This document shows, piece after piece, positions 26,301 through 33,583 of a stretch of 64,000 nt of DNA. Numbering within the stretch: the stretch's first letter is position 1; each line of letters begins with the position of its first letter. Source of the stretch: Brucella daejeonensis (GTDB lineage: Bacteria; Pseudomonadota; Alphaproteobacteria; Rhizobiales; Rhizobiaceae). Below the pieces are notes generated by a model, which had not been told where the DNA came from, searched no databases, and saw only the letters and a list, made by a program, of their open reading frames with translations. Made by a program: the position numbers and the translations under genes. The stretch covers positions 124,001 through 188,000 of the forward strand of contig NZ_JACIJG010000004.1 of NCBI RefSeq assembly GCF_014199265.1, read 5' to 3'.

Positions 26301-26590
26301 GCTTTTCGGCGCCGCGTATTTCGTCGGCGTCGATTCCTGTTCCTAGCATCCCCAGTGTCGCCCAGCTGTCGGGCAATTCCAGCGTCGATAACTCGCGCAC
26401 CGATAATTCGGTGAGCGGACCGACCATTAACGTGACGGTCAATGGTGCCACCGGCAATGCCGAAGTATCATCGATGGTGCAGGAAGGGATCGCAAAGAGC
26501 ATGATGGCCTGGCAGCGATCGCCTCATTTTGCGAATGCAGTTTCGCAGGGTGTCAAACAAGCCAATAGCCGCGGAATGTTGCGGCGCTGA
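23333..26590 (+). CDS. Tape measure protein
   Basis: About 1,085 residues, which sets tail length. The N-terminal half has the TMP tape_meas_nterm domain (TAENMLKAATAATGMQTRSLKEL, QEQAAGILQLGQALGSG, DELRSLRENAPIVAKAIADEFGV). A hydrophobic stretch (about 300-385) follows, then long charged coiled coil, and a C-terminal part with GGQIPGYDSGGRIRGPGG. The GTG at 23333 is preferred because GGAG lies 8 bases before it; an ATG at 23321 sits against the T-tract without a ribosome-binding site. Confidence 0.92.
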   Translation: MAEENTDIILSISSDVASMRRAQKRMEEMLNSMGRSSDSAFNKIADRANADMRRIEEGAIKLRRQLDATFQQSFGSSLNKGLAAVGSVLGTNEVRKYADQWTTAENMLKAATAATGMQTRSLKELRFGADDARVSVEDYVDLYARMVRSASGVAKSENEIALATNLVSKAFKAGGASAQEQAAGILQLGQALGSGVLQGDELRSLRENAPIVAKAIADEFGVTVAKLKDLGAEGKLTSDRVFRAIINAQKTIEAQFAATNATIGDGMTAINNAMLQYIGTAGDMTGISATVSRALILISQNFDQVADAGMQLAAVLAGVLVGRSLGGMIRTLGTTTAALVKFHQAAKAAQGAMGLVQAMGGLGAAAGPLGAIIGGALVLAVGNYTVSAMAAQKNSDSLRAEMEKLGLVAPKAADGIDKAAESLDNLADPEKARKLKNIASELERLRNGGGRWGSLLGQGDELDVLSANATAPLKNVMQNLGMSDADKSARREIANLISDFQNFAITADKAKERLHAINNTYVSKGVVELTERVQESIDRMSGLQAMSTRVGEMPGIQEAEQRVLEFRDQLENLRQQEFIDDQQKAQLQGIIDKLLETKTGAGEAVTAINSLSNANPSIAGFLSTMEQAIVTLGGVYDAAVKARKAMAAAYPVGVPDEAKATSSANDPFIIQRKKENAAAADFEKNATRRAGLTKSQLELETKLADVRKRLQSEGVTKPDEDMVKRIADAELAGEKARSKEGKKPKDVKKSTDQKIDSDIQAVKDRTEALRLEAEMVGKSTAEQEKRRIAMDLEQAALAKLKDEAIKKGQKDLSNIKISADQRAQIDQVAEAYGREAAALQLVEDRQRRSEQAANDFYESFKSSTIGAITGANSLADALKNIGNRLAELFLNAGFDALFKPSSNGMSGGAFGGFFNSIGSLIGLKDGGQIPGYDSGGRIRGPGGPRDDKVLLWGSNGEFMMNAAATQKWLPVLEAMNAGRLPELRDGGGVGFSAPRISSASIPVPSIPSVAQLSGNSSVDNSRTDNSVSGPTINVTVNGATGNAEVSSMVQEGIAKSMMAWQRSPHFANAVSQGVKQANSRGMLRR

Positions 26591-26597
26591 ATTAAAC

Positions 26598-26630
26598 ATG
26601 GACGGCCCAAAGGCCGTCCATTTTCTTTTT
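26598..26630 (+). terminator. Terminator-like hairpin after the tape measure gene
   Basis: A 10-bp perfect stem (26598-26607 with 26612-26621), CAAA loop, followed by TTTCTTTTT and immediately by the GGAG of the next gene. Confidence 0.85.
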
Positions 26631-26640
26631 GGAGATAAAG

Positions 26641-26883
26641 ATGAACATTTATTTCGTGACGCCAGCACCTGCACAAGGTGGCGACATTCGCGTACTGCAG
26701 GACGATGAAAAGACGCCGATCGTCGGGTTCTTGTCACATGAGGAAGCGGAGGACTTCGCACAGCGCATGGCCCGTCGCTATCCCGGTAATCAGTTTTGGG
26801 TCATGGAAGGCACGGCCACGAAGGCGTTTATTACCGATCCCTTGCCGGTGCGGGAATGCACTCCGGCCGTCGGGGAGTTCTGA
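26641..26883 (+). CDS. Small phage tail-region protein
   Basis: 80 residues (MNIYFVTPAPAQGGDIRV start), with a GGAG ribosome-binding site 6 bases upstream. Contains a compact alpha/beta pattern (EEAEDFAQRMARRYPGNQFWVM). No family is recognised. Its position right after the tape measure suggests a tail-associated or tail-control role. Confidence 0.6.
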   Translation: MNIYFVTPAPAQGGDIRVLQDDEKTPIVGFLSHEEAEDFAQRMARRYPGNQFWVMEGTATKAFITDPLPVRECTPAVGEF

Positions 26884-26884
26884 A

Positions 26885-27496
26885 ATGGCCGAAACGCTTC
26901 CCGAAGGCCTAAATTATCAGGCGAGCCCGCTCAAGCTCAATCGGTCAGTTTCAACGTCCCGATACGGCGATCGGGCAGTCGCGTTCATCGAGAATGGCGA
27001 TCCATATTGGTCGTGGACCGCCAGTATAATCTCGCTTAGCCCTGCCGACCGAAAGCGGCTTGAGGCGTTTTCAGATCGCTGCCGCGGCGGTCAGGTGACG
27101 GTCCACTTCACGCCGAAAGACGCTTGTATTCCGCAAGCCTATTGGGGCGACGCCGATAATCCGGCAATCACAGGCACCGCGACGCTGGCTGCGATCAACG
27201 GCAACTCGCTGACTTTCAACGGCGTGGTGTCTGGACTGATTTTGACGGAAGGCGACCTGCTAGGCTTTACGATCGGCGACTACAACTTCATCGCGCGCGT
27301 TGTAGCCGACGCCACTGCGGTCAGTACGAGTTTGCAGGTGAAGATCGAGCCGTTTCTGCCTTCATATATCGGCGTCGGCTCTACGGTGCGTTTCAAGAAT
27401 CCCGTCATGAATATGCGGATGATGCCGAACAGCTTGGAAATCGGCGATGGCTTTTTCCCCGATGCATCATTTCAGCTTGTTGAAGTGCCGAGGTAG
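26885..27496 (+). CDS. Minor tail protein, probable
   Basis: 203 residues, starting 2 bases after the preceding stop. It is beta-rich: YGDRAVAFIENGDPYWSWTASI, a middle domain with ATLAAINGNSLTFNGV, and the end GDGFFPDASFQLVEV. The pattern resembles the distal-tail/minor-tail proteins that follow tape measures in siphophages. It is the last recognisable tail gene. The convergent helicase gene begins 4 bases later, where tail-tip genes would be expected. Confidence 0.7.
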   Translation: MAETLPEGLNYQASPLKLNRSVSTSRYGDRAVAFIENGDPYWSWTASIISLSPADRKRLEAFSDRCRGGQVTVHFTPKDACIPQAYWGDADNPAITGTATLAAINGNSLTFNGVVSGLILTEGDLLGFTIGDYNFIARVVADATAVSTSLQVKIEPFLPSYIGVGSTVRFKNPVMNMRMMPNSLEIGDGFFPDASFQLVEVPR

Positions 27497-27500
27497 TAGC

Positions 27501-28544
27501 CTATGTTCGTTTACTTGTGGTCTTAAAGGTCGATAACAGTTTTTCAGGAACGAAAAAAAGATCCCGCCTAGCCCTGGAGCACGCGACATATAGTTTGTTG
27601 CGTGTTTCGGGATTGATGTTAAGAAAACTGCCGCTTTCCCATGCTTTAACATTGCTCGGATTGAGTACCACGCATACGTCTTGGTAACTGTCGATCCCTT
27701 TTGATCCACCCCAGTTATTTGAAAAGCAACCAAACTTGTAGTGTTCTTTCAAGAACAGTTTTACTATGTTTGGATCTCGGTAAATCTCATGCGCTGCTTT
27801 TTGGTCGTCCAAATATTTAACTGTTGTTTCTTTTGGGCCTGACGATTGGATCGAAATTCCTATTCGATCGGTAATAAAATCACAGACGGTCTTACTGCAC
27901 CTTCTGCTAAACTTCAGGCTGAAATTGTCTAAGTTAAAATTAGCTTTTCTAAATCGTTGTTGATAGGCTTCAAAGTCTAGGTGAAGATTAGAGTTCACGT
28001 TGCCGTCGCGGCTGGTGTCAAAAGTATGTTGATAAAAATCACCAACAAAAACACTAGTCAATTCTGATTCACTAATAGCCAAGAGAAAATTGAAGTCATG
28101 ACCTGAAAAGTCTTGAACTTCATCAACAAGCAAAACGTCGAAATATCGTTCCAGTCGATGGTTTATTGCTTTGTACAGATTTTCTTTCTCAAGCAATTTT
28201 GCAACGCGATTTGAATAAAGATACCGATTTTTAGTGATATATCTTCTATCATCGATAGAGCTGTATCTAGGAAATATAGGAGGGAGATCAAAAATTATTC
28301 CTCGCGTATTCTTTCTTTGTCTTAAAAACGGTTTATAGCAGAATCCGTGCAAAAAGCTGAAGTACGTAAAAATTATTATGTTCGCAGGTAAGTACCCAAA
28401 TCTATTTATTATTTTGGTGCGAATGTTGTTATAGTTCGCCTGAGTGTAAGTTATAATTAAGAAGCGACGCTCCTCATCCAAGCTTGAAACGAGGTGTGTA
28501 GTCTTTCCGGCGCCGGCAACCGCAAAAATTACGCTCTTATCCAT
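27501..28544 (-). CDS. UvrD/PcrA-like SF1 helicase (GajB-like)
   Basis: 347 residues. Motif I is AGAGKTT (about 10-16), Ia TYTQAN, II DEVQD at 141-145, III VGDFYQ at 167-172, IV-like FSRRC, V SKGIDSYQDV at about 280-289 and VI YVACSRAR at 319-326. All SF1A motifs are present, but the protein is short for UvrD and for typical GajB (about 490), so accessory subdomains are reduced. It begins inside the end of the OLD gene (16-base overlap), so the two are co-translated. OLD nuclease plus UvrD helicase is the Gabija anti-phage arrangement, where the helicase partner senses DNA or nucleotide changes. Base composition is strikingly AT-rich. Confidence 0.85.
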   Translation of the reverse strand: MDKSVIFAVAGAGKTTHLVSSLDEERRFLIITYTQANYNNIRTKIINRFGYLPANIIIFTYFSFLHGFCYKPFLRQRKNTRGIIFDLPPIFPRYSSIDDRRYITKNRYLYSNRVAKLLEKENLYKAINHRLERYFDVLLVDEVQDFSGHDFNFLLAISESELTSVFVGDFYQHTFDTSRDGNVNSNLHLDFEAYQQRFRKANFNLDNFSLKFSRRCSKTVCDFITDRIGISIQSSGPKETTVKYLDDQKAAHEIYRDPNIVKLFLKEHYKFGCFSNNWGGSKGIDSYQDVCVVLNPSNVKAWESGSFLNINPETRNKLYVACSRARRDLFFVPEKLLSTFKTTSKRT

Positions 28545-30097
28545 GTTATTGCTTTTTGGATGTAATCTGGAACGGCTAGAGATGCACCATGGGCGCAAAG
28601 CAATTGGAACGCTGCGTCTGTTTTGTTTTTCAGCATGAAATCCTGAACTGTTAGCTTCTTTCTGCCCTCGGAGAATAGTGTTTCGCACTTCTCTCTATTG
28701 TCTTGATACATACAGACTTCGAATGTCGAGCGATTGTTATCAGTGTCTGCAAAAATATTTATGCTTTCCGTTGTGTAATTTTCGTAGTTGGCTACACAGT
28801 TTGTTTGGAAGTCGCTATCATTGTCGCGAATAGCGGCAACTTTTATTCCCAGTATCTTGGCAAGCTCAAGGTATCTCTTAAAGCTAGTCCCATCGATTGA
28901 AATGATATGGACGCCATCTTCATCAGGACTGATCCCATCAGTGCAATTCTTATAAAGAGCATCCATGAGAATGAACTCGGCGTCACCCTCGAGGAGGATC
29001 GCTTTTTTACACAATGCTAGTTCCAAGACATTGTTATCGGGCGCTTTCATAAAAAATTTTGCGGTTTCATTGCTCAAGTGCTTGAGCGTTGCCGGTCGGG
29101 AAGGGTATTCCTCACTGAGGATTATGACGTTTTGCAAATCCAATCGGGTCGCAATGAAGCTGCTGTGAGTGGCAATGATTAACTGCTTCTTTGTTGAAGA
29201 CCGTATGCGATCAATCAATTGGCGCATGTGAACATTGCTTAGATGGTTTTCTGGCTCTTCCAGTAGGAGTAAATCGAGACCTTGCCCTTCATTCCGTAAT
29301 GCAAATTCTGTTTTTATGAAGCATTGACGGCCCTTTCCCTTGCTATCAACAGGAATATCAGCTTCGGTAAGGATGATATCAGTTTCTACATTCGATTTTT
29401 GGCTTGTGCGCAGATCAAATTGATATTTTGGTAATGTGTCATTCAGTGACTTGAGTACGCTTTCTGTGAATCTCGATTTGGATTTGCGATACTCGAAGCT
29501 GTGATGATTTCGCTCAGATGCCGATGCATGTGCGGCATACATCGCACGGGTGTATTCGCGGGTGGCATATTCGTTATTGATTTGAGAGCTATCAATCAGG
29601 AGGTGTCGAACAGGCTTCCTATAATGGAAAATTGCCTCGTCGGTAAAAGTCTGAAAATGAATTGAATAATATTCAAATGGGAAACTGTCGTGCGCATCAG
29701 ACAGTATTGTCGAGATATCTTTCGAATATTCGTCCATTGGCTTGCATGTTAATTTAATGCCAATATGATCTCTACCGTAGGTGTTATTTCGACCGTCTAG
29801 ATCGAAGCGTCCTTGAATATCGTCTAGATAAATCTCAACCAACATTTCCGGTAAATCTTCGATGCGCCTAGCGCTGCGCATAAATGCGGCGATCGTCTCC
29901 GCATTTAACAGGTTTTCCAAACCTGCTGACTCGATCTTGCTACGACTAGCGCTGAGGACAAGATCTATTGCTTGCAGTACTGAACTCTTCCCCGCCTCGT
30001 TACCGCCAATAAGGACATTGATGTCGTTGGAGAAATCCAATTCCAGAGATTTGAAACGCTTGAAGTTTCTCAGAATAAGCTTTTTTATTGTGGCCAT
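28529..30097 (-). CDS. OLD-family ATP-dependent nuclease (GajA-like)
   Basis: 522 residues. The ABC-type ATPase half has Walker A GGNEAGKS at 31-38, a signature-like GQGLDLL at about 271-277, Walker B LLLLEEPENH at 277-286 and His-switch ATHSS at 309-313. The TOPRIM half has Glu370 in LLEGDAE, GTSFKRYLELAKILGIKV and the acidic pair D425/D427 in AIRDNDSD. These are the features of class 2 OLD nucleases, which pair with UvrD-like helicases. In Gabija, GajA nicks DNA when nucleotides fall. The start at 30097 overlaps the end of a small membrane-protein gene by 13 bases. AT-rich, so horizontally acquired. Confidence 0.88.
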   Translation of the reverse strand: MATIKKLILRNFKRFKSLELDFSNDINVLIGGNEAGKSSVLQAIDLVLSASRSKIESAGLENLLNAETIAAFMRSARRIEDLPEMLVEIYLDDIQGRFDLDGRNNTYGRDHIGIKLTCKPMDEYSKDISTILSDAHDSFPFEYYSIHFQTFTDEAIFHYRKPVRHLLIDSSQINNEYATREYTRAMYAAHASASERNHHSFEYRKSKSRFTESVLKSLNDTLPKYQFDLRTSQKSNVETDIILTEADIPVDSKGKGRQCFIKTEFALRNEGQGLDLLLLEEPENHLSNVHMRQLIDRIRSSTKKQLIIATHSSFIATRLDLQNVIILSEEYPSRPATLKHLSNETAKFFMKAPDNNVLELALCKKAILLEGDAEFILMDALYKNCTDGISPDEDGVHIISIDGTSFKRYLELAKILGIKVAAIRDNDSDFQTNCVANYENYTTESINIFADTDNNRSTFEVCMYQDNREKCETLFSEGRKKLTVQDFMLKNKTDAAFQLLCAHGASLAVPDYIQKAITWIRA

Positions 30098-30462
30098 GCT
30101 GCGATAACCTGTAGAGCTGCACCGATAATGACAGCGCAAAAGCCTAACCTAAAAATCCACATTCGCCGGTTGAGCCGATGAACACTGTCAAGAATCAATA
30201 TCGAATCCAGTTGTTCGGCGGTGACGGTGTCGGGATCAACGTTCTCGAGCAGCTTTTTGGCCTTTGGAGAAATATCGGTGTAGCCATTGAATTTCGGCGA
30301 GCCACCGGACTTCGCAATCAAGTCAGATTGTTCAATTTCCAGTCTATTTAAACTGTCATACATCGAAGTGCGCCATTCGAACGCAAGCATGCAGACTCCC
30401 AAGGTATTGATGAGAATCCCTATAGGGGAGAGCCAAGGAAGCGCTAAAAGATTCTCGATCAC
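30085..30462 (-). CDS. Small membrane protein upstream of the OLD nuclease
   Basis: 125 residues with a GTG start. One transmembrane segment lies near the N-terminus (IGILINTLGVCMLAFEW) and one near the C-terminus (FRLGFCAVIIGAALQVIAAW); between them is a soluble loop of about 65 residues. No family is recognised. It begins 6 bases after the preceding gene's stop and overlaps the OLD nuclease start, so all four genes form one transcript. It could be an accessory part of the defence cassette or an older prophage gene whose promoter the cassette uses. Confidence 0.65.
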   Translation of the reverse strand: MIENLLALPWLSPIGILINTLGVCMLAFEWRTSMYDSLNRLEIEQSDLIAKSGGSPKFNGYTDISPKAKKLLENVDPDTVTAEQLDSILILDSVHRLNRRMWIFRLGFCAVIIGAALQVIAAWPQ

Positions 30463-30468
30463 TCTGCT

Positions 30469-30774
30469 TTACCTATCCGCAAAGATCTGCGCAGGCCTAG
30501 CCGTGCGGGCTGTCGAGACCGGAGCAGGGGCACTTCCAGCCACTGGCTGTTTCCCGCTGAGCGAAGCAGCGATCTGCTTTTGTGACTCGCTAATGCTTGC
30601 AGCGTATTCGACCAATTGTCCGATGCAATAGAGAAACACGCCAGAGACTACGGCGCTGCACCCTGCGGTAAGCGCAAATGAACCGCCGCGGTTCATCTCG
30701 ATAAAGCCCATAAGCGCCAACAGCGCACCGCCGACCAAGCTTAATAGCCCAAGAATTTTTGCCGCTGTTGCCAT
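30469..30774 (-). CDS. Small two-TM membrane protein
   Basis: 101 residues. Two hydrophobic segments (KILGLLSLVGGALLALMGFI and AGCSAVVSGVFLYCIGQLVEY) are followed by a Pro/Ala-rich cytoplasmic-type tail. It is a paralogue of the protein at 37091-37324, with the same layout and the same GGAGGGGCA leader before the ATG. It is the first gene of the operon that ends with the OLD and helicase genes. The function is unknown. Confidence 0.65.
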   Translation of the reverse strand: MATAAKILGLLSLVGGALLALMGFIEMNRGGSFALTAGCSAVVSGVFLYCIGQLVEYAASISESQKQIAASLSGKQPVAGSAPAPVSTARTARPAQIFADR

Positions 30775-31107
30775 GATTGCCCCTCCAACACGATAATCTG
30801 GAAGGTGCCTCATTTAGCCGGCGATATCAACTATCGAAGCGTCTTGTGGGACGCCGTACTGGGCTGAACGGTCTATACCTGGCGTGGAAACAATTCCGCT
30901 CGAACGCTGAGGATGCCGACGGGCGAAGCGCCAGATCCTCACGCCAATATCAAGCTGGAATTGTGTGGTAGCAGGCTTGCTATCGGTTCGGGGAGCAAGA
31001 CGCGGCCAGTCGCGTGTATGATCTGAACAAGATCAATTTCTTCCCGGAGAGTCTTTTAAATGGGTACTGCTAACAAGCCCAGCCCCCGCTGGGCGGGTCA
31101 TGAAGCC
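30775..31107. other. Intergenic region upstream of the OLD operon
   Basis: About 330 bases with no convincing gene. It should contain the promoter of the minus-strand OLD operon. A 7-bp GC hairpin with a CCC loop near 31078-31096 (arms GCCCAGC and GCTGGGC) may end the gene at 31108. Confidence 0.5.
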
Positions 31108-31347
31108 TTATTCCATGTCAGGTATATCTCCCCACTGAAACAGAACAGCAGGCGGTCCATATTCTCCAACGTGGGGATCTGCTTCGCGGCTCCACGCGAC
31201 TACACCGACATGTTTGCCCTCCAGCGATTGCGCTGCACGTAACGCACGGCTCTCTGTTTCAAATGCCATGGGTTCGAACGCCGGAACCAACTCGCCGTCT
31301 GCATTACGGTCGAATGCTGCAACCACGATAAGCCGCGCATTGGTCAT
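31108..31347 (-). CDS. Conserved small hypothetical protein
   Basis: 79 residues: ARLIVVAAFDRNADGELVPAF, then ALRAAQSLEGKHVGVVAWS and ending GDIPDME. I recall this as a widespread short Rhizobiales protein of unknown role, often on mobile elements. It is alpha/beta-like and soluble. It starts 6 bases after the stop of a 42-codon gene on the same strand and is probably co-transcribed with it. Confidence 0.65.
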   Translation of the reverse strand: MTNARLIVVAAFDRNADGELVPAFEPMAFETESRALRAAQSLEGKHVGVVAWSREADPHVGEYGPPAVLFQWGDIPDME

Positions 31348-31353
31348 TTAATT

Positions 31354-31482
31354 TTACTTTCCGTCGGTGTTAAGGTCCAACTCCGGATTATTGTCCGCCT
31401 TGGTTTGGCTCTTCTTTTTTGAGAGACTGCCAGTTTTAGGTTCTGCAGGGCGGTCAGGAGTGCTCGTAAACTTAATGGCCAT
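31354..31482 (-). CDS. Very small basic hypothetical protein
   Basis: 42 residues, MAIKFTSTPDRPAEPKTGSL at the start and rich in Lys and Ser after that, probably disordered. The frame starts with ATG at 31482 and ends with TAA 6 bases before the next gene on the same strand. Short proteins beginning MAIKF...P are common in Rhizobiales genomes. Its function is unknown. Confidence 0.55.
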   Translation of the reverse strand: MAIKFTSTPDRPAEPKTGSLSKKKSQTKADNNPELDLNTDGK

Positions 31483-31695
31483 AATCGTTTCAAATCTCCA
31501 TGAGAAATGTTGCTATTTTGTTCTCGTGACGCGTGTATGTCAGATATTTTTGCACATGTCCAACGATTGCTAGAAGCACGGCATTGGTCAACACCAAAAG
31601 AGCTCGCGGTGATGTATATGCGCATGAACCTAATCATCCCGGAAATCCGTCAAATATTGCAAATCGGGTCATAACGAAGTTGTGTAAGCTCAACG

Positions 31696-31920
31696 CTACC
31701 GGCTATTGCGCAAGCCCTTTTTTGAGGGTGGCGGCATAATGCTCTCCATCTCTTGGCGTTGTTTTCGCAAGCGCAGCGTCTTGGCAACCCGCTCGTCTAC
31801 TTCCGCGTCGAGAATAGTACGCACGGCTTTATTGGTGCGTGAAGCGACCGACTCCCGAGAGGAAGGGACGGGCTTGAAAAGAGTATGTTTCGTAAAGGAG
31901 CCGCGTGGATCTTGGGGCAA
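31696..31920 (-). CDS. Small hypothetical protein (TTG start)
   Basis: 74 residues if the TTG at 31920 is used; AAGGA lies 9-10 bases before it. It reads as a basic helical protein (RTNKAVRTILDAEVDERVAKTL) with an N-terminus PQDPRGSFTKHTLFKPVPSS that looks gene-like rather than random. No family. It heads a small minus-strand cluster with 31354-31482 and 31108-31347. Confidence 0.5.
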   Translation of the reverse strand: MPQDPRGSFTKHTLFKPVPSSRESVASRTNKAVRTILDAEVDERVAKTLRLRKQRQEMESIMPPPSKKGLRNSR

Positions 31921-31953
31921 TTGTTGTAATCCTTTTTAAAGGTAAATAAAAAA

Positions 31954-31973
31954 GGTCGGGCAATGGCCCGACC
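31954..31973 (-). terminator. Terminator after the cold-shock gene
   Basis: A perfect 8-bp stem (31954-31961 with 31966-31973) with four-base loop; on the minus strand it is followed by T6. Confidence 0.82.
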
Positions 31974-32035
31974 CTAAGTCAACTTCTTTCGACAGTGCCA
32001 GTACATCCGTGGTCAAAGGAAAGAAAATCAGCGAT

Positions 32036-32245
32036 TTAAGCGGCTTGCAGGTTGCAGGCCGACATTTTGCCGGACTTGCGATCCTGCTCCAGATCATAAG
32101 TAAGCTTCTGGCCTTCGGTCAGCGAGTACATACCTGCGCGTTCAACCGCAGAGATATGAACAAACGCATCGCCACCGCCATTCTCAGGCTGAATAAACCC
32201 AAAGCCCTTTGCTGTATTAAACCATTTAACTGTGCCGGTGTTCAT
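32036..32245 (-). CDS. Cold-shock domain protein, CspA family
   Basis: 69 residues. The RNP1 motif KGFGFIQ and RNP2 motif DAFVHIS are intact, in a five-strand OB fold that binds single-stranded RNA and DNA. The ribosome-binding site is AAAGGGG, 6 bases before the ATG at 32245; a frame extending to 32260 is unlikely. Carriage inside a prophage is unusual but known for such small genes. A long AT-rich leader (32246-32551) precedes it, as in cold-inducible csp genes, and a terminator follows. Confidence 0.92.
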   Translation of the reverse strand: MNTGTVKWFNTAKGFGFIQPENGGGDAFVHISAVERAGMYSLTEGQKLTYDLEQDRKSGKMSACNLQAA

Positions 32246-32551
32246 TGGAACCCCTTTCATAGAAATATTGATAGCCGCATTTGAAGCAAACGCAGAGATG
32301 AAACGATTTTTTAAAGGGAGTTTTCGTCAACGCACGGCGCTAATCGTGCAGAAAGTTAAGCTCAACAAGAAAATCTCGATGCCATCTTTTAGCAATTTTA
32401 ATAATGTTTGTCAAATTTTTAATATGGTTCAGCTAATTTAAATTATAAAAATACTTAAATATCTTAACATTCCCGTTGTTTTTACGGGGGGTATAACGAT
32501 TTCAATTTATTATTTGAGAGGCCCTATTTGGGCCCCACCAAACAATAATGG
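32246..32551. other. Long AT-rich leader region of the csp gene
   Basis: About 305 bases, strongly A+T-rich in 32340-32520, with no gene. It should hold the csp promoter and a long 5' untranslated region. A short hairpin (GGCCC/GGGCC, around 32521-32536) may end the upstream minus-strand gene. Confidence 0.5.
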
Positions 32552-32776
32552 TTAAGCCGTGCCATAAGCGGAAGACGCTTCCGTCCGCGGACCTGGGATC
32601 GTTTGAATGTCGCCCATTACTCCAGCCATAAAACTCTTCAGAATTAACGCTGACTCATTATAATGGGGTCCTGGTAGGGGCTTCATCCTGGACGTGAGAT
32701 AGCCGGCCTTAATAATCATCTGCTTTAGAATGCGATGGTTTGAGTGAAGATCGCCATTATAGATAATGGAAGACAT
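32552..32776 (-). CDS. MSS-type small protein, copy D
   Basis: 74 residues starting MSSIIYNGDLHSNHRILKQM, then IIKAGYL. It shares the GGAGGACGNNATGTCTTCC start context and the layout (helix, Gly-containing turn, helix) with the proteins at 34605, 35927 and 36582. The function is unknown. Its leader (32797-32853) contains hairpins like those of the other copies. Confidence 0.6.
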   Translation of the reverse strand: MSSIIYNGDLHSNHRILKQMIIKAGYLTSRMKPLPGPHYNESALILKSFMAGVMGDIQTIPGPRTEASSAYGTA

Positions 32777-32796
32777 AGCGTCCTCCTTTCAAATTG

Positions 32797-32853
32797 CGGG
32801 CAAGGGCAATTCAACCCGTGTCAGCGAAGCCCGTAATCAATTAAATCGCTGAC
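32797..32853 (-). promoter_or_regulatory. Structured leader, copy D
   Basis: On the minus strand an 8-bp hairpin (32846-32853 with 32820-32827) has ACGGGC in its loop, followed by a weaker hairpin (cggg/cccg, 32797-32818) and then the ribosome-binding site. It is the most divergent of four related leaders. Confidence 0.45.
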
Positions 32854-32975
32854 AACCCATGGTGGACGGATAGTGCTTGGATAGCAAGCGAACAATTAAG
32901 GTGACTTAGGGGCAGTGTATCCAATGTACTGACGCAAACGGAAGGATTTCGTCCGCGCTAGGCTGACCTCTACCT

Positions 32976-33009
32976 AAAAAGAACCCCGCGGCATCGAGGT
33001 GCGGGGTTG
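32976..33009 (-). terminator. Terminator after the 33071-33265 gene
   Basis: An 8-bp stem (32983-32990 with 33002-33009); on the minus strand it is followed by CTTTTTAGG. It supports the reality of the small gene upstream. Confidence 0.7.
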
Positions 33010-33070
33010 GAAGTCATATGTCATCGGCAAGCAAATTCTATTCCTCGAAAGGAGAAAATCAAGCCGCGAT

Positions 33071-33265
33071 TCACTCGCGATGTTTTCTCTCCGCAGCCTC
33101 CAAGCGCGCCAAAAGCTCCGAAATCGTGTTTTCATTATTGTTGGAGCATGTCACCGCAAAACCGTCTTTCAACGCCTCTGCTATAGCTTGCGATGGAAGA
33201 TCACGACGTCTCACGCCAGCGGCAAATTGTCTCACCGAATGGTATAGTTCTGTTTGGTTTGTCAT
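33071..33265 (-). CDS. Small hypothetical protein
   Basis: 64 residues: TELYHSVRQFAAGVRRRDLP then SQAIAEALKDGFAV and a helical charged end. It looks like a short helical DNA- or protein-binding peptide, but no family is known. The ribosome-binding site is poor. A good terminator lies 60 bases downstream, which supports expression. An overlapping plus-strand frame is less protein-like. Confidence 0.45.
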   Translation of the reverse strand: MTNQTELYHSVRQFAAGVRRRDLPSQAIAEALKDGFAVTCSNNNENTISELLARLEAAERKHRE

Positions 33266-33583
33266 GCACCCAACGCCGCAATCATTTTCAGCATAACGAG
33301 CTGGCGGTGGCTATGTTCCAATAACGAGCACACCGAAATATATATTCTGCAAAGCCCGTAAATCTCCCAACCAGTAAGGCCACGCCTGGAAAAGGTGGGT
33401 ACTAGCAGTGGACGCCTGCTCGGCTCGGAAAATTATGTAGGCATAAAAATTCACTTCGGCGCCGCAAGACAACTCAGAATTAAAATGAATAAAGAATTCG
33501 CGCGAAAGTTGATTGCGTTGGTGCTATAATCAAAATCCAACGCATAATTATGTGCGTTCGATCATTGAAGATCGGATACCATC
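33266..33583 (+). promoter_or_regulatory. Intergenic region with extended -10 promoter
   Basis: About 320 bases without a gene. TG-C-TATAAT at 33522-33530 is a perfect extended -10 for the plus strand, 54 bases before the next ATG. A near-palindrome containing GCATAATTATG (about 33543-33553) lies just downstream and shares TGCATAA-like words with the region beside the Xre gene. Confidence 0.55.
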
